Origin: Sphagnum compactum
Taxonomy: Eukaryota > Bryophyta > Sphagnopsida > Sphagnales
Assembly (NCBI GenBank): GCA_965153455.1
Contig: OZ234502.1
Location: 4,009,267 to 4,073,266 of the forward strand
Direction of reading: 5' to 3'
DNA: 64,000 bases
Position 1 is the stretch's first letter; each line of letters begins with the position of its first letter. Shown here in pieces: positions 22,679-33,571 of this stretch. The position numbers and the translations under genes are program-made. A model generated the notes under the pieces. It made no database searches, had not been told where the DNA came from, and saw only the letters and a list, made by a program, of their open reading frames with translations.

Positions 22679-23227
22679 ATGGTGGCGTCGCGACCTCCTT
22701 CTCCTCCTGTTGTTGCTGCTGCGGTTGGAGCCGTTTGTTTGGAGAAGCGAAAGGACGACGAGAAAAGTTTCTGTGGTGCAGACGGTGGAACAACACACCA
22801 CATACATACACCGCGTGCGTTCTTGCGTCGATGGATTTTTAGGGTTTGTGCCTGCTCTTTGGTTCTGGCTGGTCGTTACTTGCTCGTCGCTCTTCTAATC
22901 GTCGACTCCTGCTGCCGCTGCTGCTCTCCCTCGCTCAAAACGCGACGTAGGTTACACCCAAATCTGAACGTCGCGCATACGACGCACAAGAAATTTCCCG
23001 ACCAACAACAACGCTCCCCTCCTGTGCTGCGTTTGCAAATGGATGTGGGTCTTGACGAGTCCTGAGATCCAATCCTTCATTGCGACCCCCACTCGAAGAT
23101 ACCCTTATCAACTCTCTCCCGAATCCTGGTTCTTTACCAAGGCACATTTGTGGGACCTCCTTGAGTCGAAGATCAGACCCCAAGTGTCCGCTACGATCAC
23201 ACACCCAAAGTGTCGAAGTTCACAAGA
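22679..23227. other. GC-richer stretch, possible divergent promoter or 5' UTR
   Basis: GC content rises sharply compared with the flanks. An ATG at 22679 opens a plus-strand frame to 23065 (MVASRPPSPPVVAAA...), Ala/Pro-rich then Cys/Leu-rich, with no recognisable domain. It could be 5' UTR of a plus-strand gene or the distal promoter of inhibitor-2. Confidence 0.3.
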
Positions 23228-23403
23228 ATGGCAAGATCGGCAACAGGAAAATTCAACAGAGAATTTACAGTGCATGTATGTAAGTATGTTGTGTTCATTC
23301 TATAAAATGTTTGATGAACAGATAATCGATTTACTTGTTTGTCGCAGATGCAGACGAGGAGAATCTAGCACCCTTGAGATCTCGTATTGAGAAAGGCTCC
23401 TAA
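23228..23403 (+). CDS. Possible spliced microprotein, about 35 aa
   Basis: ATG at 23228 in a good context (CACAAGAATGGC) reads MARSATGKFNREFTVHVY, reaches a consensus donor GTAAGT at 23282, and joins an acceptor GTCGCAG ending at 23347 to give ADEENLAPLRSRIEKGS and TAA at 23401-23403. The splice signals are good and the phases agree. Unknown function; it may instead be the C-terminus of a larger plus-strand gene. Confidence 0.25.
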
Positions 23404-23456
23404 CAGTTTGGAATTCAGGAAGGGCTTTTGTGAAGGGATTTCTTGCATCTGCTTCT

Positions 23457-23483
23457 CTGTCTGTCTGTCTGTCAGTCTGTCTG
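23457..23483. repeat. CTGT microsatellite
   Basis: About seven CTGT units with one substitution (CAGT). Confidence 0.9.
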
Positions 23484-24079
23484 CGTTTCTAGCTGCCAGA
23501 ATTTTTTGCATCTGCATTTCTATTGAACCAGCAAGGAATCACATTCGGAAATAGGTGATTTAATAAGAAATCCAGAATCTGCCTTCATTTTTGAGATCTC
23601 CACCTTCTTTAGCTATGCACCACCTGCTTCCCCTACACCTAATTTATCTATTGTTGAAACAGCAGAAGCATGTGCAAATTGAATGGTACTGGCCACAATG
23701 TGTAAGTGGCACCAGTCATTCAAGGACCCTACCTGTGATCCTGTTTACACATTCCTTGCTTCTACAGCACCCAGTTCATTGCTCCTTGTGGCTAATGTAA
23801 CTGGGTGCTGTTCACAGATCTAATATCCTGTTTTCAGCCGAATCATCTCATAAACATCAAAAGACCATGTGCATTTCATAAGCTCCTCATGTGTTTCAAA
23901 ATCTGCTCAAAGAAACTATAGACCATGAACAAGGAGGGAAGAAGTTTTGGGGACATGGTGACAGGCCATATCCTCATTCAGAACCTTTAAACTGGGAAAC
24001 AATTGACTTAAGTTACCTCCCTTACTAAAACACAGTTGCCGTTGAAACTGATCCCCACCCTCACCCCCCACCCCCCCAG
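23484..24079. other. No gene seen
   Basis: Mixed AT sequence ending in a C-rich pyrimidine tract that could serve as a splice acceptor at 24079. Confidence 0.4.
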
Positions 24080-24238
24080 TACTCGCAGCTTGCACATGCC
24101 ATTATGAAGCAAAAGTTGTCAGCTATACTTGATGCAGTTGCAGCTCTTTACCATGTGCAAACTACACAGCCCCAGGCACACCTGCTAAAGATGGCTCAGA
24201 TCATTACGACCCTGAATTGTCTCGCTCCCCTTGAGTGA
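24080..24238 (+). CDS. Possible terminal exon, 52 codons, unrecognised
   Basis: Follows a long C-rich tract ending CAG. The frame reads YSQLAHAIMKQKLSAILDAV and later HLLKMAQIITTLNCLAPLE before TGA. It is a helical, protein-like sequence without low complexity. No partner exon or family identified. Confidence 0.22.
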   Translation, partial: YSQLAHAIMKQKLSAILDAVAALYHVQTTQPQAHLLKMAQIITTLNCLAPLE

Positions 24239-25640
24239 GGAGAAAGAATGTTGAATCTGAAATGTTAAAAAGTAGGAATGTGTGTAGTAAGTAACTTCAG
24301 ATTACTTGGAAACTCCTGTTGGACATTGCTGCTTAGATACAGATCAGTCATGTTTGACCCAACTGACCCATGTTGATCGCCTCACCCCGATGTGTTTCTC
24401 ATGGAAGGTCTGGTGAGCCAGATGTGTTTGAGCCTCCACTCTCATAATCTGGCTGAGATTTTGTTTTACATTTGCAAATAACACTATTGTCCACAAAAAA
24501 TCAATCTATCAGAAACTATTCTGATGGTGCAAGATCATGGACTCAAGTCAGGAGTATGAATCTGGTTGTGATCACTGAATACCTGGGCCATCACTGCAAA
24601 ACACATCTTCCTCATGCAATACATTCACGATGAGAATTAGGCGTTGGATCAGTGGTTTCCTGACCCATATTTTCTTGCTCATGACCACTGTGCTACAGTA
24701 TATCAACATGTACATTGAATATCATGACGATTGGTCCTGTAAGCCCAAACTCTTGTGAACCATGATGGTAGCTGAAAGACTTTCCACCAACCATGGAAAA
24801 AGAGGAGACAAGAACCAAGCAGTACGAAGATGAGTACCTCAATATTCTTCTTGCATGTTTCTGTTGCAGTACCCATTTGTATACAGTGTCAAGAGGTGGG
24901 CCTTACCACTACCAGATCACAAATGCAACAGACATGTTACCTCAAGTGTACAATATTGAAGGAGAAGTGCAAAAGATCATAGATACATGACCTGAAACAA
25001 CACCATTACCCTCTCCATTAGAATTGCATATTCTCTGATGGGACATTACTCTGGTAAGCAGCCATGGGTCTCTCCACAAATTCTAAAGATGCAGAATTCA
25101 AACCATGCATCATATTATTGTACATTGAATTCAATGCAGTTTCAGCAGTAAACAAATCTGTATTGAATGGAAAATCACCACTATATTTAAACTGATATTC
25201 GATTCTTGCAAGCCTGCATATTACCTTACCTGCACAGACCTCAGAAAGGAGAAGGAGAAGGAGGTAGGTGTAGAGGCTCCAGCCAATTCATCCTTGTGCA
25301 TGTGTCAAAAGTCCTTGAGCTTGAGCTCCATCCTTGAGCATGCTTCCAAAGTCCTTCTTGAGCTTGCAGCCAAGTTCCGTTGATAGTAGATCAAACACCA
25401 AGTCATAGTAGTAAACCATGAGCTTGTTCATATGATCAGGTGCTACAAACAACAAGCTTACAATTGTTTGCAAGGGTCCATAGACCACTTTCCGAACACT
25501 ACCACTCTACCACTCTTACAACATTTGTCCATCAGATATGCAACAAGAACACTGTAGATATATACTTACCTCGTCGGATTCTGCCACTACTGTTGATAAC
25601 TATCCCCACTGGGACCCGGCAAATCGAAAACAGTTCGGCG
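24239..25640. other. Intergenic, no gene supported
   Basis: Short frames at 24793-24990 (plus) and 25488-25288 (minus) are open but unrecognised. The stretch 25300-25380 repeats the word CTTGAGCTTG/CCTTGAGCATG several times. Confidence 0.35.
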
Positions 25641-25720
25641 GTGAGGGAGGGGAGCCGGGGGTGGGTGGGTGTGCGAGAGGAGGGGTATAGGTTTGGGGGC
25701 GGGGGTGTGCGTGGGGTGCG
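25641..25720 (+). promoter_or_regulatory. G-rich tract in the ArgRS promoter, G-quadruplex prone
   Basis: Between 40 and 120 bp upstream of the ArgRS start codon the plus strand carries many G-runs of three to five (GGGGGTGGGTGGG; GGGGGCGGGGG; GGGG). Such runs at short spacing can form G-quadruplexes in DNA, or in the 5' UTR if transcribed. Confidence 0.5.
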
Positions 25721-25759
25721 ACTGCGAACCCTAAAAATTAAGAACACGGAAAGAGGAGC

Positions 25760-28700
25760 ATGGATCGCTGTTGTTGCAGCACAAGGTTCCTTGCGCACCG
25801 CACCAGCTTGCTAACTTCAGGGCGGCTCACCTTCTTTCACTCGCCGCCGCTGCTTCCGTCTTCTCCAGTTTTCTGTCGCCGTGTCGCAGCTGCGACTGCT
25901 GCCTTGCGCAGCAGCAAGACCATCGCTTCTTTGTCATCGTCGTTGTCTTCTCCTCCTCCTCCTCATACTGTGTTTTCCTGCCTCTTCCAGTCGTCTCACC
26001 AAAGCGTGCGCATGATGGCTGCTCTGGATGTGCAGGTGTGTATTTGCAGCCTTGCTTTGTAGTCGGTTTCTGATTCTGCTATTGTTGTCTTTGTCGTTTC
26101 TTTTCTTTTTCTTTTCTGGCGGAGTGGGAGCTTGCTGACCGAGTGAATGGTGATGATGATGTCGGAACCGTGGGGGGGTTTTTTTTGGGTTGCTGTGGAT
26201 GGGAATTCGGCCAGGTTGGTGTGGGCAGTGGCAGTGTGCGACAACAAGTTGCGAAGTTGGTGAAGGAATCGCTGAATGCGACGGTTCCAGAGGTGGCTGA
26301 CGTTGAACCTCTTGTATCAGCTTGCAACAACGCAAAGAATGGCGATTATCAATGGTGATTCTCAAACTCTCTTTGTTTCATCAGCTGTGTTGCGAATTGC
26401 AAATTCTCATCCTTTCGGGTTCCGTTGGATTGGTGTGCTCGTTACATCGGCAGCTAGAGAGGAATCTGTCCTGGTTGCCGGAATTGGGTGATGACGAAAA
26501 CCGCCTTGTCTGGAATGCTTTTTTGCTCAGTGAAGGGTTTACCAGTGTCTGTCTTGGGGATTTATGGACCGTCTCTCAGAAAGTAGAGCGTGTGGTTTCT
26601 TGTTGCAGCAACAATGCCATGGGGATATGGGCGAAGATCAAAGGCAAGGATGCAAGGTTTAAGAACCCAAATGCTATCGGACAGGTTGTGCCAGGCCTGA
26701 AATAAACACCAAATTTCTTGTTAGTTTCAAGAGACTGATAGAAAATAGCTGCTTCCAAAGGTTCCAATAGACCTGTTGCAACGCTTGAAAAATGGAGGTT
26801 TGTGAGGTTGTGCATTGGAACAACCATGTAGTTACCAAGGGTTTAACATTTTGTCGATCATTTTGATAAAACTGCAGGAACTTGCACGAAATCTTCCTGA
26901 GTCTGCTGTGGTTGAGAGCACCAGTGTTGCTGGGCCTGGTTTTCTTAATGTTGTCCTTTCAACACTTTGGATTGAACAGGTATGGATGACACCTCGGTTT
27001 CCTGTGACATCATTCCTGAGGTTGTTTTCTTTTTCCAGTGTAATTCAGAAAGTGGGCAGGCATGAGAGTGTTTCAGCAATGTAGTTATCTTATTCTTCTT
27101 TGCATTTGCTTTGATTGGTATTGAGTAAGCACTTTCAAGCAGATCCCAGTGGCTGGAGCAGAAAGGGTCACATTGTTATCAAACTTGCTGTTGATGATCA
27201 ACCCACACATTGTTGTTGCTGAAGAATGAACAGATCCAACTGTGTCATGCACCAAAAAATAAATTATGACAACTGGGTTTTGAAGTGAACATGGTGTTTG
27301 GAGTTGCAGTTTAGAGGGCATGTGGAGCTTATCATTTAACTGTGGGTATGACAATGTGGATGGTGGAGTGCAGAAGATTCATCAAATGTTGAAGCATGGT
27401 GTGAGTTGTTGGGCACCAGTACTTACTGTTGAACGAGCTGTAGTTGATTTCTCTTCTCCAAACATTGCCAAGGAAATGCATGTTGGTCATCTTCGGTCCA
27501 CCATTATTGGTGACAGCATTGCCTCCATGCTGGAGTATTGTAATGTAACCGTGCTCCGGCGCAATCATGTTGGAGACTGGGGTACTCAGGTGTGAGTCAA
27601 CTGCAACCCCTTTGATTGGTACTTTAGATGTTGCAGGGTTTCTGCTTTGAAATCTGTATGGGCTCTTGCTATGACACACTGAAGTGTGAAACTAATGCTG
27701 AATCATTCTCATGATTTCTCAGGGATTTATGTAACTTGGATCAGCAGCCCTGGATGTTGATAAGTGCTTCCAATGATGGTAGCACAAGTCTCTCCTGGGC
27801 TGAAATGTGATTGGATTCTGGATTGATCAAAAGACAATTGTGGTTGGTGGCAGTTTGGGATGCTTATTGAATATCTCTTTGAGGAATTTCCGGATTGGGA
27901 GGAAATTCAAGAACAAGCTATAGGAGACTTGCAGGTACATTTGGTGTGGGTTGATTAATAGAAGGCCAAACATGTGCCCTCTGGCTTGTGAAATGGAGTG
28001 CATGAGCTTGCATTGAGTGTTATATGTCAGGAAGAGTCTGGATGCTAGAATTTTGTTCTTGGATGAAGATCTGGGAGACTTGGTGTGCTAGTACTCCACT
28101 CTGTTTTGGAAATGTAGAGAAAGTATTGTGGGTCAGGCCCTGTGCACACAGAATTTCTGTGTGGCCCAGTCTGGACACATAGATGACCACCAAAAGGACT
28201 GATGCCAAAATCTTACACTTTGATTAGAAATTGCAGAGATATGTTGTTGTGGATTGGATTGGGGGGGAGGCTGTGGAAATTAGCATGTTTTCATTATGGG
28301 AATGCAACTCTGATACACACCATGGTCCAGTGATTACTAATCCAGCAGAATGTGTATAGGTGTTTTACAAAAAGGCAAAAGCAAAATTTGATGCTGATCC
28401 TGAGTTCAAGAAGCGATCCCAGAAGGCTGTTGTTTCACTCCAGGTATTGCAAGGGCATGTGTTTCCTAACCCATTATCACCATCTTCACCTTTAGTTCTG
28501 TTGTACGCTATTCTGGAGACTTGGGACTCAAGGTCACAAGATGTATAGACTGCATTGTATGCGGGACCTTTCTTGATTTGTGTTCTAAACTCATTCAGTA
28601 GGTGCACTTGTTCCAACTAGAGTGCTTTGGCACTTGATCCAGAAGGTGTTGGTTCTGCTTTGTATAGGTATGTACTAAACTGTCTGTGTAGCAAACAGTA

Positions 28701-31700
28701 GAAGAAGAATACACAGCCAAGAGGTTTTGATGTGAATGAAAAGTATCTGGATTTTAGGGTGGAGAGGAGAAGTATGTGTTAGCTTGGAGGCAAATCTGTA
28801 ACATCAGCCGGAGAGAGTTCAATGTCGTCTACGAACGACTACATGTCATACTTGAGGAAAAGGTTTGTCACCTTACATGGCATTACTTCATGACTGCTGA
28901 GAACTGTTTTTGTTTCATCAGGAAATTGTCAGTTAGTAAAATATAGCTACATCCCCTTTCATCTGGATGTCTGATTGAGATGATCACTTTCTGTGTATTG
29001 TCTTGGCTTGTTGTTTATCAGGGTGAGAGCTTCTACCATCCATATATTGCAGGTGTCTTGAAGGAGTTGGAAGAGAAAAATCTCATTGAGGAGAGTGAGG
29101 GTGCCCGTGTCATTACAGTTCCTGGGCATACAATTCCATTGCTGGTAGTGAAAGGGGATGGTGGTTTCAACTATGCCTCAACAGATCTAAGTGCTCTATG
29201 GTATGTGCTGATCATTGTCATCTGGATGACAGAGGAGCCTGTTCAAAAGAGCAGATCTGAAGTTCTCTGCAAGTGTGCATTTTCTTTCAGCAAGCTGTAT
29301 TGTAGCACGCAGGCATGTAGGATTGGTTTTGTTTAAACCTGCACAGTGCTCTTAGTTCTAATGGCAGATGAAGTTTAACAGATGCAGGGTAGTTGTGAAC
29401 TTTACACTTGCTCTACAAATGTCTTGAAGGTATACTGGTGTCCAGGTATCGGCTTAATGAGGAGGCTGCACAGTGGATAATATATGTCACTGATGTGGGA
29501 CAGTCTCAGCATTTTGACATGTTTTTCAAGGTAGGTGCCTGGTGATGAATTCTGGGTGGTTGTATTCATGTTATGTTGCCCTCAGTTTGTGTTCCTGTGT
29601 GGATTGTTGGGATCTTCAGATTGAAATTTGATATTTAATTGTAGTCTAGACATAACCTTCATTTCTGGTTGATGGAAGCTAGGCTGATCAGCCTGTGATG
29701 ATGACTTGCTAGAACGGAATCCTTTAAGAGGCTCTTGACCCTGAACAAGTAAATGGCCATAATATCAGGATGGAAAAACTGGATCAGAATATTTGTCAGG
29801 TGACTGTTGTTGGGAGCAAGAATATATGGAATGCTCTGTGTAACCTAACACAGTACATTATATCCTCCCTTTGAAATCACAGTATGTAAACCACAAGCAT
29901 TGCTGGTTGGCCAATGACTTTGACCAATGGCTGACAAGGAATGAAGAATGGTTCCATCACAGGTTTATCTTGTTGAAGTGTTGCACAGATGGATTTTCCT
30001 GTGACACAGTATGTGAACCTGTCTGTGCTTCGCAACATGTAATGAGAATAATGTTGTCAATATGTGCACAGGTTTCAATTGTTGGCATTAAGCTAAGAGA
30101 GTGCATAGTCACCATGTATGCAGGCAGCAAAGAGAGCTGGGTGGCTGCCGGAAGATGAGTCAAAGTATCCCAAGGTCAAGCATGTGGGCTTTGGGCTGGT
30201 ATTGGGAACTGATGGTAAACGGTTTCGGACTCGGAGCTCAGAGGTTGTTCGCCTGGTGGATTTGCTGGATGAGGCCAAGAGCCGAAGCAAGCAGGGCCTT
30301 GTTGACCGTGGTTAGATTTCTATTCCTAAATCGGTCTTTGTGTAAGTTCATGCTTTGAAATGGTTGCGTCTGAATGGGCAACATTGGGTACAAAGATAAT
30401 GTTGATTACAGCCCTGCAGCTCCCAGTGTCTTTCTGTCAAGGAATCTGCTGTTTCATCAAATTTTGTTGACAGATTATAGTTCCTACCCTACTCATAGGT
30501 GATGTGGCCACTGAAACTCAAAGCAAAATTAATCAATATCAGACTATTTGACTTTGGATGGTTGTTGCTTCATACAGGCAGGGAGGGTGAGTGGACTCCA
30601 GAGGAGCTTGAGCATGCTTCGGAAGCCCTAGGCTATGGAGCTATCAAGTACTATCCATCCCATATTGTCTTCCATGCTATTCTTGTAAGATTTTCCATTC
30701 ATTTGAAAGGTAAATTTCTGTTTGGGTTTTGTTTGCAGGTATGCGGATTTGAAAAACAACAGGACCACTAATTACACTTTCAACTTTGATCAAATGCTGG
30801 ATATACGGGTAAGCCAAACTTTTGGGACTTCCTTAAGCCCAAGTTGAATTTAGTATATTGACTTGATTTGCATGGAACTTCTGCTGAAAAACACTAACGG
30901 AATGATTGAGTATATGAGTATGTGGTGTGGCAAGGTCCCAGTCTCTTTATGTGTAATTGCACAAATTGATAAAATCAACCATTGGATCTTATAGTTTTGA
31001 GCTGGCTCTATTTATTTTAAGACTCCCACTCTATGTTCCTTAGGCAAACCTTTTCAACAAAACCATGGAGCATAGTAGTTTGCCTACATACAGATGAACC
31101 CGATATTGTTGAAAAGGAATTCAGTAACATGTGGTATCTCTGGACACGGGTCTTTATGTTTCTCATCCTATCTTTAGGGGCCTGAATGGATGTGTACCTA
31201 AATGGATGTTGCATTTCCTGGATCTCTCAGTTATTTTACATGCAGATTTCTCTTTGCTATTGTACTGTCCCTTTGTCACAATACTGTCAAGTCAGTGATC
31301 AATTTACTTCTCTTGCCATTCTGACTTCAGGGTAATACAGCTGTATATCTGCTATATGCACATGCTCGAATATGCTCAATAATTCGAAGATCTGGAAAGG
31401 ACATTGAAGAACTTAAGCAGGTAAGTTCTGTAATGTTCTCTTTATCATGGTTCTACAGGTAACTAATATCTGGACCAAGGACATCTTTACTCTGTCCACA
31501 TGCTAAACAAAGTGTCAATCTTGTGGCAGACTGGAATTCTGAAACTCTCACATCCATCTGAGCGTCAACTGGGCCTGCAACTTGTTCGTTTTGGCGAGGT
31601 AGTTAGTATGCCCATTTTGCCCACTTAACTTTATTTTCAGCGATCAAAATGCGAGCATATTAAAATTAAAACTGAATTGAAAAGTGAATGGTTGACCAAA

Positions 31701-32207
31701 GAAGGGTTATGGGGTGATGTAAAAGCCCTCTGTTGCTGAATAATACAACCACTAGGCACTGACTTTAGCTTTGTATGGCAAGTTGGCATGAATAGTGGAC
31801 TGACATTGAGGTTATTGGGGTCAGTTTGTGGAAGATGCCTTGACAGATCTCCTCCCCAACACTCTGTGCGAGTACCTCTACAGTTTGTCTGGAATGTTCA
31901 CAGAATTCTACACAAACTGCAAGGTTTATCTCATTCCCTCATTATTCATTGTTGCTCCAGTTCATAAGTAGCTGGTAGGCAAAATACAGCAAGCTTAAAA
32001 AATTCAGTGAAACCTTGTGCTCAGGTTTACCTTCCAGCAGTAGGTTATGCATAATTACATTACTCTCTTGCCTTCGTAATGGAATTTATGGAGCAGGTCA
32101 TAAACTCTGAGGAGGAAACCAGCCGACTCTTACTCTGTGAGGCAACCGCAACAATCATGCGGGAATGCTTCAAGCTCCTTGGCATTACCCCCTTGTACAG
32201 GTTGTGA
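25760..32207 (+). CDS. RARS: Arginyl-tRNA synthetase, 17 exons, 673 aa, organelle/cytosol
   Basis: A complete class I ArgRS, which charges tRNA-Arg with arginine. Exons: 25760-26037, 26235-26354, 26609-26684, 26878-26979, 27374-27589, 27854-27934, 28360-28443, 28758-28862, 29022-29200, 29446-29530, 30124-30310, 30578-30647, 30739-30808, 31331-31420, 31530-31598, 31825-31923 and 32097-32207 (stop TGA). They total 2022 bases and every junction keeps phase. Visible landmarks: ArgRS N-terminal domain (exons 2-4), the HIGH-type signature HVGHLRST in exon 5 after [40 protein letters not shown], the KMSK-equivalent GKRFRTRS in exon 11, and the DALR anticodon-binding domain ending [10 protein letters not shown]. 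The first ~84 residues are Ser/Ala/Arg-rich and lack acidic residues, as in transit peptides. Two Met codons (26012, 26015) follow and would give a ~589-aa cytosolic form. The exon 1 donor is chosen by phase. Neighbour: inhibitor-2, upstream on the opposite strand. Confidence 0.96.
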
Positions 32208-33392
32208 TTAGAAAGCCCTCTTCTGTGGGGGTGGGCTGAAGAAAGATCCTTTGATATTTCTTTGGCTGCTGGCAATTGCCAGCTATGGATTTTGTATTTA
32301 GTTCTCCACTATAGTTTTGGTGGACACTAAGTAGCTGAGATCAGATCCTGGCCAGCCTAAGGCGTTCCATTTTATTCCTTGGTGCTAATTTATGTCCAAG
32401 TCATAGCAAATTCTGCCATGCCAGGAAATTTACCAATTTACAAAACCCATTGGCTGAGCCACATGGGGGATCTTCTGTGGATGGAATGACATTTTCATAT
32501 TTTGAGTTCTTGTGAAAATTGGACTCCATTTTTGGAGATCAACAATTTTTTTGGTTTTCTGTAGAGATTTAAGTCTAAAAGAAACTTTTCAAGAGATTTA
32601 AGTGCTTTCAAACATGGTTACCTCCTGGCATGTGCCCTGGGACCATGCTGCCACAGCCTGTCAATTTCAAGTTCACATCTTTTCCTCTTCATTCATGCCC
32701 AGATGGTGTTTCATGGACAGCCTGCAATCCTGCATTAGACTCTGTCAAATTTCGATTTTTAAAGTGTTTTCTGCAAACCTGAGCCTCCTGCTTCTTGCGG
32801 CTTTTGCTTCTTGACTAGCTCCTGTTCATGGAATATCTGCTTCCTCCACTTCTCTATCTCCTTTGCCTGCTCAGTTGTAGAAGTTCATGCACTCTTGTAT
32901 CACCCAGAAGCTTTCAACAACTCATGATAGATTGCAAGCTCTTAATGCTCAAGTTATATTGTCTTTCTCTCTAAAATTTGTTGTTGATTCGGTCTTCTTT
33001 TTCTCTAGAATGTCAAGTTGCATTCTCACAAGTTGCATTGTGAGGGGGTTTTAGGGGTGCCTTCTGTTGACGAAAAATATTTACCACCTGACTGAGTGAT
33101 TGGGTGGAGTAGAGAAGATCATTTGAATCTCTTGACATGTGAGACTCTTGTAGCATCATGAACATAACACTTTTCGGTGAACATTATAAACTTTGACAAC
33201 TTCAGTGCCATTTGGAAATTATAATGTAACAAGAACAAAACCACCTTTCAGTGCGTGAAAGATATCACAATTCTTAAATCCCTTGGAAAATTCTGTCATG
33301 TGACAATGTGCATATTGTGTCGACTTTTGGGATATACCTCCATGACTGGTCTTACCAAATTACACAATGTGAATTGAAGGACAACAATGAGT
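32208..33392. other. 3' flank of ArgRS, no gene seen
   Basis: AT-rich with a short repeated phrase (AGAGATTTAAG at about 32563 and 32591). No coding sequence recognised. Confidence 0.45.
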
Positions 33393-33571
33393 GGGCACTT
33401 TCCCTTTTACACCATACAACAAAGAAACAAAGATGGTATTATGAGAAGATGTGGGGCCACTTTCACTTTTACACCATACAACAAAGAAACAAAGATGGTA
33501 TCATGAGAAGATATGGGGGCACTTTCCCTTTTACACCGCACAACAAAGAAACAAAGATGGTATCATTATGT
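33393..33571. repeat. Three tandem copies of a ~61-bp unit
   Basis: Each unit contains GGCACTTTCCCTTTTACACC, then CAACAAAGAAACAAAGATGG and TATCATGAGAAGAT. Copies begin at about 33393, 33453 and 33515 and are more than 90% alike by eye. The reading frame stays open through all three, but the unit length and content do not suggest a real protein. Confidence 0.85.

Noticed and set aside
22388-23065. 225-codon plus-strand ORF
   Set aside because: Begins in a CT microsatellite and low-complexity sequence; no recognisable domain. Only the ATG at 22679 is kept as a weak possibility.
25934-26365. 143-codon minus-strand ORF
   Set aside because: Antisense to the ArgRS transit peptide exon and first intron; His/Pro-rich composition is a by-product of the sense strand.
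33393-33571. Possible CRISPR array
   Set aside because: The units are directly abutting repeats without unique spacers, and this is a eukaryotic genome; it is a simple tandem triplication.
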